NCBI RefSeq assembly: GCF_018861125.1
Contig: NZ_JAHKQN010000019.1
Span: forward strand, 94,820-158,819
DNA from: Cellulophaga baltica
Lineage (GTDB): Bacteria > Bacteroidota > Bacteroidia > Flavobacteriales > Flavobacteriaceae
Length of the DNA: 64,000 nt
Direction of reading: 5' to 3'
Positions 7,399 through 15,900 of the stretch are shown one piece after another. A program made the translations under genes and the position numbers. Each line of letters starts with the position of its first letter. Within the stretch, counting starts at the first letter, position 1. The notes under the pieces were generated by a model, which searched no databases, was not told the origin of the DNA, and saw only the letters and a list, made by a program, of their open reading frames with translations.

Positions 7399-9768
7399 TT
7401 ATTTTTTTAATGAAAAGAAAAAAGTAGTTCCTACACCAATCTCACTTTCTAACCAAACTTTACCTTCGTATAAGTCAATGATTTTTTTTACAATTGATAA
7501 GCCTATACCCGTTGAGCGTTCTTTATTTCCGACAGATTGAAATATTTTAAATATTTTTTCATGGTATTCTTTTGGAATACCTACACCGTTATCTTTTACG
7601 CTAAATTCCCAATGCGTTGGTGTTTCGATACATCCAATTTCTACAAGTCCTTTTTCTCGTTCTATATGAACAACAGCGTTGCTTAAAAAGTTTTGAATAA
7701 GTTGGTGTATTTTAGTTCGGTCAGCACAAATTGTTGGTAATTTGTTAGTTACCACAATTTCAACATGATCAGGAATAAATATAATATCAGTAATTTCTTT
7801 AATTACTTCATTAACATCAACAGATGTGTTTACAATATTTTCACTGTTAATAGTTGAGTATTTTAAAATACCATCAATTAAACTGTCCATGGCTTCAACC
7901 TTCTCTTGCATCATATTTAAGTTATACTTACCAGGATCATCTAAAACATCTTTATAATCTTCATTCAACCACGAACAAAGTGCATTAATGCTTCGTAATG
8001 GCGATTTTAAATCATGTGATACTATATGAGCATATTCTTGTAAACCTTTATTACTCTGTTCTAATTCTTTAAGTAAAGTTTCTTTTTGATTTTCTAATGT
8101 TTTTTGTTCAGTAATATCAAAATGGATGCCAATTGAACCAATTACTTTTCCTGTAACATCATGTTTAGGTGCTGCACTAACTAACCAGTGTTTCACAGTG
8201 CCGTCAATATGTTTTATATCTATTTCATATGAATCAGATTTTCCTGTACGTCTACTAGCAATTTTGTTTTCAAGTAAATCTTTATTAATGACTTGAATTA
8301 CATCAGTTGCTTTTTTACCAATAAGTTCTTCTTCTGAATAGCCTGATATCTTACAGAAACTTTGATTTACCAATTGAATAATTTGGTTATTGTCGATTTC
8401 AATTAACCCGAGGTTCATGTTAGCAATAATACTGCTGTATTTTTCTTTTTCTGATTCTAGGTTTATCTTGTAATTTCTAGCAATTGTAACATCATTATAA
8501 GTCCATAAGTGGCCAGCATAAACATTACTATTGAATATAGGAATATAGTCACGTTCAATAATTCTACCATCAATCATTTCAATTTCATCGGCTAGAACAA
8601 GATTTTTGTTTTTAGTAACTTCTTCAATTCTTTTTATTTCTCTTTCGGGATTTTTAAAAAGATGCTTAATCTTTTCTATAGCTACAACACAATCATAACC
8701 CTTTAACCCCTCTTTATTAATTTTAACATCAAAAAGATCATGAAACATTTCATTGGTTAGAGTAATTTTTCGGTTTTCATCTTCAACAAGAATTCCTGTG
8801 TGTAAGTTTGCAATAAGTTTTGTTAATCTGTTTTTAGAGTCTACTAACTGCTTTTCAGCTTCAATTGTCTTTGTAATATCTTCAATTAAACCAACTTTGT
8901 AATCAATACTCCCGTTTTGGTTTCTAACAGCACTAATAGCAGTTTTACCAAGAATATGGCCGCCAGCTTTTTTTATGTATTTATATGTGATTGTAAAATT
9001 ATCAATGTCACCTTTTTCCAATTGATTAAACAAAGATTCTCTTTGTTTTGGGTCTTCAGGTTTTGCAATGGTATCAATTTTAATATTTTTCAATTCAGAC
9101 TCAGAATATCCTAACAAACGAATAAAAGAGTTATTTACCTTTATAATATCACGATTTTGTACTAAAACAATTGCTAATGGGGAATTTTGAACAATTATAT
9201 CTAATTGCTTTCTTTGTTCACTTAAAAGTTTTTTTATTTCTGTTTCTTGATTAATATCTCTTATAACTCCTTGAGCTCCAATTGGTTTTTGGTTGTTGTC
9301 ATAAATTAAGCTTGCGTTAATTTCAACATATTTTTCAACACCTTTTGTTATAACTAATTTGGCCCGATAATTTTTAACAATACCAACTTCAATTAATGCT
9401 TTAAATGAAGTATGAGTATAATCAATATAATTTTTATGAATAAACCGGCCTAAATTTAATTTTTCTTTAGTATTATCAGCCTGTAAAAACTCTTTAGCAG
9501 AAGAGTTCATTTTTATAACATTACCAGTTAAATCCATTACAACGTAAGGGTCAATTAGATTAACAAAGACACCATCAAGTTGCGTTGATTTTTCAGTTAA
9601 TGTTTCTTCAAGCTTATTATTTGCTTCTTTTAAATGCAAAGTAACATCGTAGAGCTCTTTAGATTTTTCTTCTAAGATTCTTTCGGCTTGCTTACGTGCC
9701 TTGACTTGCCTTGCAAGTGCTTTTTTTAATAATGTAATTTCTTTACTATCCATGTTGGACAATATCAA
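7399..9768 (-). CDS. Four-PAS cytosolic histidine kinase, partner of H-NOX
   Basis: A 789-residue kinase with no membrane segments. It begins with a coiled coil (about 5-65), followed by PAS-like repeats at about 66-180, 187-305, 312-435 and 440-560, the last two of the S-box type (ISGYSEEELIGK). HisKA carries phosphoacceptor H585 in IVSHDLKSPLRS; the HATPase domain shows NFLSNAVVH, DNGVGI and GIGLSIVKK. The gene overlaps the end of the H-NOX gene by 23 bases, an arrangement known for H-NOX/HnoK pairs in which NO-bound H-NOX inhibits its kinase. The PAS domains may add redox or other inputs, but no cofactor residues can be assigned. The FIST gene follows after 2 bases. Confidence 0.92.
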   Translation of the reverse strand: MILSNMDSKEITLLKKALARQVKARKQAERILEEKSKELYDVTLHLKEANNKLEETLTEKSTQLDGVFVNLIDPYVVMDLTGNVIKMNSSAKEFLQADNTKEKLNLGRFIHKNYIDYTHTSFKALIEVGIVKNYRAKLVITKGVEKYVEINASLIYDNNQKPIGAQGVIRDINQETEIKKLLSEQRKQLDIIVQNSPLAIVLVQNRDIIKVNNSFIRLLGYSESELKNIKIDTIAKPEDPKQRESLFNQLEKGDIDNFTITYKYIKKAGGHILGKTAISAVRNQNGSIDYKVGLIEDITKTIEAEKQLVDSKNRLTKLIANLHTGILVEDENRKITLTNEMFHDLFDVKINKEGLKGYDCVVAIEKIKHLFKNPEREIKRIEEVTKNKNLVLADEIEMIDGRIIERDYIPIFNSNVYAGHLWTYNDVTIARNYKINLESEKEKYSSIIANMNLGLIEIDNNQIIQLVNQSFCKISGYSEEELIGKKATDVIQVINKDLLENKIASRRTGKSDSYEIDIKHIDGTVKHWLVSAAPKHDVTGKVIGSIGIHFDITEQKTLENQKETLLKELEQSNKGLQEYAHIVSHDLKSPLRSINALCSWLNEDYKDVLDDPGKYNLNMMQEKVEAMDSLIDGILKYSTINSENIVNTSVDVNEVIKEITDIIFIPDHVEIVVTNKLPTICADRTKIHQLIQNFLSNAVVHIEREKGLVEIGCIETPTHWEFSVKDNGVGIPKEYHEKIFKIFQSVGNKERSTGIGLSIVKKIIDLYEGKVWLESEIGVGTTFFFSLKK

Positions 9769-10288
9769 ATTTAACCTCAGTCCCGTCTTCTTTTAGAAGT
9801 TCATAGCTAATAGTTGCTTCACCATTAAAATGTTCAAATGTTTTTTCAATTAAACCGTGTGCTAGTCTATATAGACCTCTAGAAGAACTATATATCATAG
9901 ATAATGAAGTTTCGGTTTTGTCTAATATTTTAAATGTAGGAAGTTCTGCGTCAGGATAAAGTTTTTTTACATGCACATGAATATGGTCTTCAATTGCGTA
10001 TAAAAGATTAATTGGATTAGTATAGTTTTCTATTACTTCAGGGTGAGAAGTACCTAAACCATTGAACAGGTAAAGACCAAAAGTATAAATTAGGTCACCC
10101 ATAGGGGCTTTTACCTCATCACTCAAATTGGTAATAAGACTAATCATTTCATTAAAGTCATAGGTGCCAACAGAAGTATAAATTCCTTCCGAGGCTAAAT
10201 TAGAATTTTCTATAATAGTGTCAACGACTTCTAAACCAAATTTAGATTCAACCATTTCAAGAAACTCTGTAAAAACAACACCTTTCAT
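9746..10288 (-). CDS. H-NOX haem/nitric oxide-binding sensor
   Basis: A 180-residue protein, the usual length of a stand-alone H-NOX. It begins MKGVVFTEFLEMVE as in the family, has the candidate proximal haem ligand H104 in DHIHVHVKKLYPDAELP, and carries the diagnostic Y-x-S-x-R haem-propionate motif at Y133, S135 and R137 (IYSSSRGLY). Stand-alone H-NOX proteins bind NO and regulate a co-encoded histidine kinase or cyclase. Here the gene overlaps a kinase gene by 23 bases. Whether this protein discriminates NO from O2 cannot be read directly, though stand-alone H-NOX proteins of aerobic bacteria usually exclude O2. The name hnoX is used for homologues. Confidence 0.92.
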   Translation of the reverse strand: MKGVVFTEFLEMVESKFGLEVVDTIIENSNLASEGIYTSVGTYDFNEMISLITNLSDEVKAPMGDLIYTFGLYLFNGLGTSHPEVIENYTNPINLLYAIEDHIHVHVKKLYPDAELPTFKILDKTETSLSMIYSSSRGLYRLAHGLIEKTFEHFNGEATISYELLKEDGTEVKFDIVQHG

Positions 10289-10345
10289 AAAACTTTTTTA
10301 TTTTTCTTTACAAAGTAGGAAATATATTACGTTTTATAAAAAAAA

Positions 10346-10372
10346 TGTTGTGAAATGCTAAATTTCCTATGC
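10346..10372. repeat. Small inverted repeat upstream of H-NOX gene
   Basis: GAAAT at 10352-10356 and ATTTC at 10362-10366 form a perfect 5-base inverted repeat with a 5-base spacer. It sits immediately after the stop of the CheY-like gene and about 65 bases before the H-NOX start. It could be a weak attenuator between the two genes or an operator; it is too short to decide and may be chance in AT-rich DNA. Confidence 0.25.
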
Positions 10373-10768
10373 CTTCACTAGCTCATTTGTTTCCCAATAC
10401 TCAAAAACGGTTTTTAATTTAGTTTCGTAATCTTCATATTTTAAGGGTTTTATTACGTAGCCAGCAATTCCAATTCTATAGCATTCTAACAAATCAGCTC
10501 TGTTTTCTGATGTTGTAAGAATGATTGTAGGAAGATATTTGTATTTTTCATCTGCCTTTAAAATACTCAAAAATTCAATACCGCTCATTCGTGGCATATT
10601 TAAATCTAAAAGTATTATATCTGGTAATTTAGTAGCATTTTTTAAAACCTCCAATGCTTGTTCCCCATTTTTAGCTTCTATGATATTATGCTTTAATTGA
10701 AGTTTTGAAACAGTACGTTGTAATTTCATTGTCTCAATTGTATCGTCTTCGATAAATAATACATCCAT
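10367..10768 (-). CDS. Single-domain CheY-like response regulator
   Basis: A 133-residue receiver domain with no output domain. D8 and D9 form the Mg-binding acidic pair, D55 in IILLDLNMPR is the phosphoacceptor, T/S lies in IILTTSE and the conserved lysine in YVIKPL. It precedes the H-NOX gene by 78 bases on the same strand and is likely the first gene of the signalling operon or a sister transcript. In NO-sensing relays single-domain receivers can act as phosphate sinks or as connectors between a kinase and an Hpt protein, so a branch role here is reasonable but unproven. A near-match to the -7 box (CATCTTTG, one mismatch) lies upstream on the minus strand. Confidence 0.9.
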   Translation of the reverse strand: MDVLFIEDDTIETMKLQRTVSKLQLKHNIIEAKNGEQALEVLKNATKLPDIILLDLNMPRMSGIEFLSILKADEKYKYLPTIILTTSENRADLLECYRIGIAGYVIKPLKYEDYETKLKTVFEYWETNELVKA

Positions 10769-10926
10769 AGTTTTAATATTTACGGCAAAGATGAATTAAT
10801 AAAAAAGAATATAAATTCATTTGTAGTTGAATAACAAATTAGTGTCGATGAGTGGAATTTTGAATAAGTTAAATAGATTTCTATTAAAAAACAGTAAATT
10901 ATACCATATTTTTTAAATAACACATA

Positions 10927-12393
10927 TTGAACACTTACTTAGTTTTAGGCATAATAATACTTTATTTTATAATTTTAATGATTATCTCCTATTTTACTTC
11001 TAGAAATAGGAGTGTTGAAACCTATTTTACAGGTGATAGACAATCACCATGGTTTTTAGTGGCATTTGGTATGGTTGGTGCAGGTTTATCCGGTGTTACA
11101 TTTGTCTCATTACCAGGTATGGTGGGTAATAATTACTTCTATTTTTATCAATTTATTTTGGGTAATGTAGTAGGTTATATTTTTATCACTTTTGTATTAA
11201 TTCCATTGTATTTTAAGTTAAAATTGGTTTCAATTTATGGTTTTTTAAAAGATAGATTTGGGTTAAAATCATACAAAACAGGATCATTATTTTTTTTAAT
11301 TTCTCAGTCATTTGGCGCAGCTTTACGACTACTTTTAGCATCTAAAATTTTGCAATATGCATTATTTGACAAGTTGAAAATTCCTTTTTGTGTAACAGTT
11401 CTTATAATACTATTGTTAGTATGGTTGTACACCAATAAATCGGGTATTAAAACTATTGTTTGGACGGATACAATGCAAACTACTTTTTTACTATTAGGCG
11501 CTTTAATTACAATATATACCATAACAACAGAATTGGATTTATCTTTCCCAAATACCGTAAGTGAGATTACATCTCATGAGTACTTTAAAGTTTTTAATTG
11601 GGAAGGCAGTTCTGGCAATAACTTTTACAAACAATTTATTGCAGGTATTCTGGTAGCAATTGCTATGGTTGGTTTAGATCAAAATATGATGCAAAAAACA
11701 CTTACCTGTAAAAATCAATGGGATGCTCAAAAAAACACGTTAACCTATAGTCTTATACTAGCTTTAACTCAGTTTCTTTTTTTAGGTTTGGGTGTGTTAC
11801 TTTATATGTATGCTCAAAAAAACGGAGTTACTTTAGATGTAAACGAGAAGGGATCTTTTGTTCAAACCGATAACTTATTTCCTAATTTAGCATTAAATCA
11901 TTTAGGTGTTTTTGCAGGTGTATTTTTTTTATTAGGAATTATAGCTGCTTCATTTTCTAGTGTAGATTCATCTTTAACAGCATTAACCACATCATTTACA
12001 TACGATTTTCTAGATATTGAGACTAAATCAGTAGCAGAAAAGCAAACGATTAAAAACAGAGTGCTTTTTGGTTTTTCCGTAGTGATATTTGCAATTATTA
12101 TGCTATTTGCTAATAGTAAAGGTGATGTTATTTCGTTGATTTTTAAAGTGGCAGGGTATACTTACGGACCTTTACTAGGTTTGTATATGTTTGGCATGTT
12201 TACAAGTATTAGCATTAAAGATAATTGGGTTCCTGTAATTTGTATTTCTTCACCATTATTAACTTATTTTTTAAGTGTGTACTTATTAGAAAATTTTCAG
12301 TTTAATTTTGGGTTTGTAAATATTGCTGTGAATGCAGGTATAACTGTTTTAGGCTTACTAATTGTAAAAAGAACAAAAACTTTTGAGGCTTAA
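10927..12393 (+). CDS. Sodium:solute symporter (SSS family)
   Basis: A 488-residue integral membrane protein with about thirteen predicted helices, the normal architecture of the SSS (SLC5-like) family. Family signals include GDRQSPWFLVAFGMVGAGLS near the N-terminus, where helix 1 carries Na+-site backbone positions, and the serine-rich AASFSSVDSSLTALTT segment of helix 8 around residue 340, which carries the conserved Na2-site Ser residues. It probably imports a small organic solute with Na+, but the substrate is not readable. The start is TTG at 10927; no ATG is available until residue 18. It is divergent from the CheY-like gene across 158 bases. Confidence 0.85.
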   Translation: MNTYLVLGIIILYFIILMIISYFTSRNRSVETYFTGDRQSPWFLVAFGMVGAGLSGVTFVSLPGMVGNNYFYFYQFILGNVVGYIFITFVLIPLYFKLKLVSIYGFLKDRFGLKSYKTGSLFFLISQSFGAALRLLLASKILQYALFDKLKIPFCVTVLIILLLVWLYTNKSGIKTIVWTDTMQTTFLLLGALITIYTITTELDLSFPNTVSEITSHEYFKVFNWEGSSGNNFYKQFIAGILVAIAMVGLDQNMMQKTLTCKNQWDAQKNTLTYSLILALTQFLFLGLGVLLYMYAQKNGVTLDVNEKGSFVQTDNLFPNLALNHLGVFAGVFFLLGIIAASFSSVDSSLTALTTSFTYDFLDIETKSVAEKQTIKNRVLFGFSVVIFAIIMLFANSKGDVISLIFKVAGYTYGPLLGLYMFGMFTSISIKDNWVPVICISSPLLTYFLSVYLLENFQFNFGFVNIAVNAGITVLGLLIVKRTKTFEA

Positions 12394-12500
12394 AATGATG
12401 TTTTGAATAACTGTTTGTACTTTTTTTAGTTTTATAACTGTTTGATATTTATTACTTTGTATCTTGTTTTTGGTAAATGTATAATTTACTTAAAAAAATA

Positions 12501-12532
12501 TTGCAAAATAAATATGGAAAATAGTATATTTG
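12501..12532 (+). promoter_or_regulatory. Promoter of tRNA-Arg
   Basis: TTG at 12501-12503 and TATATTTG at 12525-12532, separated by 21 bases, match the Bacteroidota sigma-A promoter (TTG, spacer, TAnnTTTG). The predicted start of transcription falls about 30 bases before the tRNA. Confidence 0.75.
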
Positions 12533-12569
12533 CACCCGCAAACTAGAATAATAATTTTTGTTTGTAAAT

Positions 12570-12643
<74 letters not shown>

Positions 12644-12644
12644 C

Positions 12645-12677
12645 AAAAAACCTCTAATGAAAATTAGAGGTTTTTTT
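12645..12677 (+). terminator. Rho-independent terminator after tRNA-Arg
   Basis: AAACCTCTAAT and ATTAGAGGTTT form the stem around a GAAA tetraloop (12659-12662), followed by a run of seven T. It begins two bases after the tRNA. Confidence 0.93.
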
Positions 12678-12990
12678 GGTTTTATATGTATAAGAACATT
12701 TATTTTTTTTATTGCATTGTTCTTATTTGATTTTTTTAAGAGAATTATGTAATTCAATTCTTGTTAAAATAAAATGAGCCGATTTTTAATTTCAATTACC
12801 TTATTTTTAAAATAATATTTTTATTGCTATATATTTTTTATTCTATAAAATCTACAAGGTTAAATAAAGAATTTAGTAATAATAGAATACTTCGGGTAGT
12901 TATAATTTCTTAACGTATAGTTAATAATGTATTTTAGAGAAACCAATAGTCAAGTGCTAAGTTTGACTGTTTAAAATTAACCAACACGAT
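12678..12990. other. AT-rich leader region upstream of the secreted nuclease gene
   Basis: About 310 bases with no credible ORF or RNA gene. It is extremely AT-rich. It must contain the promoter of the large nuclease gene, but no exact TAnnTTTG with a matching upstream TTG was found, so the start of transcription is not assigned. Confidence 0.35.
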
Positions 12991-15900
12991 ATGAAAAAAA
13001 ATTACTTTAAAAAGTGCCTGCTTTTAGGTGCTTTAAACTTTCTTGTTTTAACTTTTGTGCATGCTCAAGTTCCTGATTATTATAATGGAACTGATATTAC
13101 TGCAACTGGAGAAGATTTAAAAACGAACCTTTCAACTTTAATTACGAATACTCATACTACGGAGTTAAGTTATACTCCTGGTGTTTGGGACGCATTAAAG
13201 CAAACTGATCTTGACCCTACAAATTCTAATAACGTTTTGTTAATATACGGGTATGATGATACTGATTCAGACTTAACAAATGATAGAAGTAGATCAAAAG
13301 ATTCAAACGGTGGGAATACTGGAGATTGGAACCGTGAACATACGTATCCAAAATCATTAGGCAACCCTAATTTAGGAGAATCTGGTCCAGGTTCTGATGC
13401 GCATCACTTACGTGCTTCTGATGTGCAATTTAATAGTACAAGAAGTAACAATCCTTACATAGATGATTCTGGCGTTGCAAAAGCAATTAATTCTGGTTTT
13501 TATCCTGGTGATGAATGGAAAGGCGATGTTGCTCGTATGATGATGTATATGTATGTGCGCTATGGCGATCGTTGTTTACCTAACACTGTAGGCTTAGGTG
13601 ACTCTACGTACAGTTCAGATATGCGAGATATATTTTTAGAATGGAACGCTGAAGACCCTGTTTCTCAAGTAGAAATTAATAGAAATATTCTTCTGGAGGG
13701 TATTCAAGGGAATAGAAATCCTTTTATTGATAACCCAGCATTTGCTACAACAATTTGGGGAGGACCACAAGCAGAGAATAGATTTGAGACTACTTCTACT
13801 GATACTGAAGCGCCAACAGCTCCTGAGAGTTTAGTAATTGCAAATACTACTGATACTGAAACAGTTTTATCATGGGATGCATCAACAGATAATGTAGGTG
13901 TTATAGCTTATCAAATATTTCAAGACGGAACACAAATAGCATCTTCTACTGAAACTACTTATACGGTTACTGATTTAATAGCGGATACAGAATATACTTT
14001 TTACGTTGTAGCAATTGATGCTTCAAGCAATACTTCAGGTAATAGTAATGAAGAATCAGTTACAACACTTGAAGCTACAGATATTCCTGCAACAGGTGAT
14101 TACATTGTTTTTCAAGGTTATGAAAGTAGTATTGAAGATACTTGGGCATATACACAGTCTCCGGTTGCATGTGCCGATGGTACTGATATTTGGGATGTAG
14201 TGACAAGTGTTGGTTCAATAACAACACCAAATTCTGGAATTAACTTTTTTGGTATTCAAGATTTAGAAGGTAATTGTGGTACAGCTGATGGAGGTACACT
14301 AGCCTTTAACAGTGTAGATGTTTCAACTTTTGAAGATGTTACCTTGTCATTCAGTGTAAATGTAGATGGTTTTGATGTGGCAAATGGTGATGTTATTACG
14401 TATGAAATTTTACATGACGGAGTTTCTCAAGGTATAGTAACTATTACAGTAGATAGTCCTTATAGTACTTCAGGATGGGAAAAAATTACAGCATCTGTTC
14501 CTAATACGGTTAGTTCAGTAGCTTTAAATTTATATGTAAAACAAAATGGAGGTAGTGATTATGCTGGTTTTGATGATGTTTTATTACAAGGTACTTCTGT
14601 TGCAGCCGGTAGTTCTGATGAAGGACTTTTGATTAATGAAGTAGATGCTGATCAAGATAGTACTGATGCATCTGAGTTTATAGAGCTTTTTGATGGTGGT
14701 GCTGGTAACACATCTTTAGATGGTTATGTGGTTGTATTGTATAATGGTAGTTCAGATGTTAGTTATGATGCTATTGATTTAGATGGTTATACGACAGATG
14801 AGAACGGCTATTTTGTAATAGGATCAGAAAGTGTTGCTAATGTTGATTTAATTGAATTTACAACAAACGGAATACAAAACGGAGCTGATGCTGTTGCTCT
14901 TTATTTAGGTGATGTTACGAGTTTTTCAACAGGAACAGCAGTGCTTGCTGATGACACTTTAATTGACGCCTTAGTTTATGGTACAAGTGATGCTGACGAT
15001 GAAGGTTTGCTAGTTTTATTAAATTCAGGAGAAATACAAGTTGATGAAAATGAAGATGGTAATGGAACTTTAAATTCAATGCAAAGATCACCTAATGGTT
15101 CAGGAGGCTTAAAAAGTACTAGTGCTTATGCTATGTCAACTCCGACACCAGGAGCCGAAAATTTATCAACTACAACCGTTGAAGATAACGAAGTGCCTAC
15201 AACGCCTGAAAATATTGTAACATCAAATATTACAGGTTCAAGTGTAGATTTATCATGGGATGCTTCAACAGATAATGTAGCTGTTACTGAATATCAAATA
15301 TATAATGGTACTGAACTTGTTGCAACAACAACAGAAACATCAATAACTATTGAAAATTTAGAAGCTGTTACTGCATATAGTTTTACGGTTATAGCAGTAG
15401 ATGCTACAGGTAATATTTCAGAAAGTTCAGATGGTATTGAGTTTACAACAACTACTGTGACTATCAATTCTGAGAGCGCCTTATTAATTACTGCCTTATA
15501 CGATGGTCCACTTACAGGTGGAGTACCTAAAGGTGTTGAGTTGTATGTAACGGAAGATATAGATGATTTAAGTGTTTATGGATTAGGTTCTGCAAATAAT
15601 GGCGGTGGTACTGATGGTGAAGAATTCACTTTTGATGCAGTCGCAGTTACAGCGGGTACATTTATATATGTAGCTTCAGAAAGTGTAGAATTTGCAAATT
15701 TCTTTGGTTTTGAACCTACATATACTTCTGGTGCTATGGCAATAAATGGTGATGACGCTGTTGAGCTTTTTATGGATGGCGTAGTAGTTGATGTTTTTGG
15801 TGAAATAGATGTTGATGGTTCTGGTCAAGCATGGGAATATACCGATGGCTGGGCCTATAGAGTTGAAAATACTGTTCCTGATACTGCTTTTGCAATTGAG

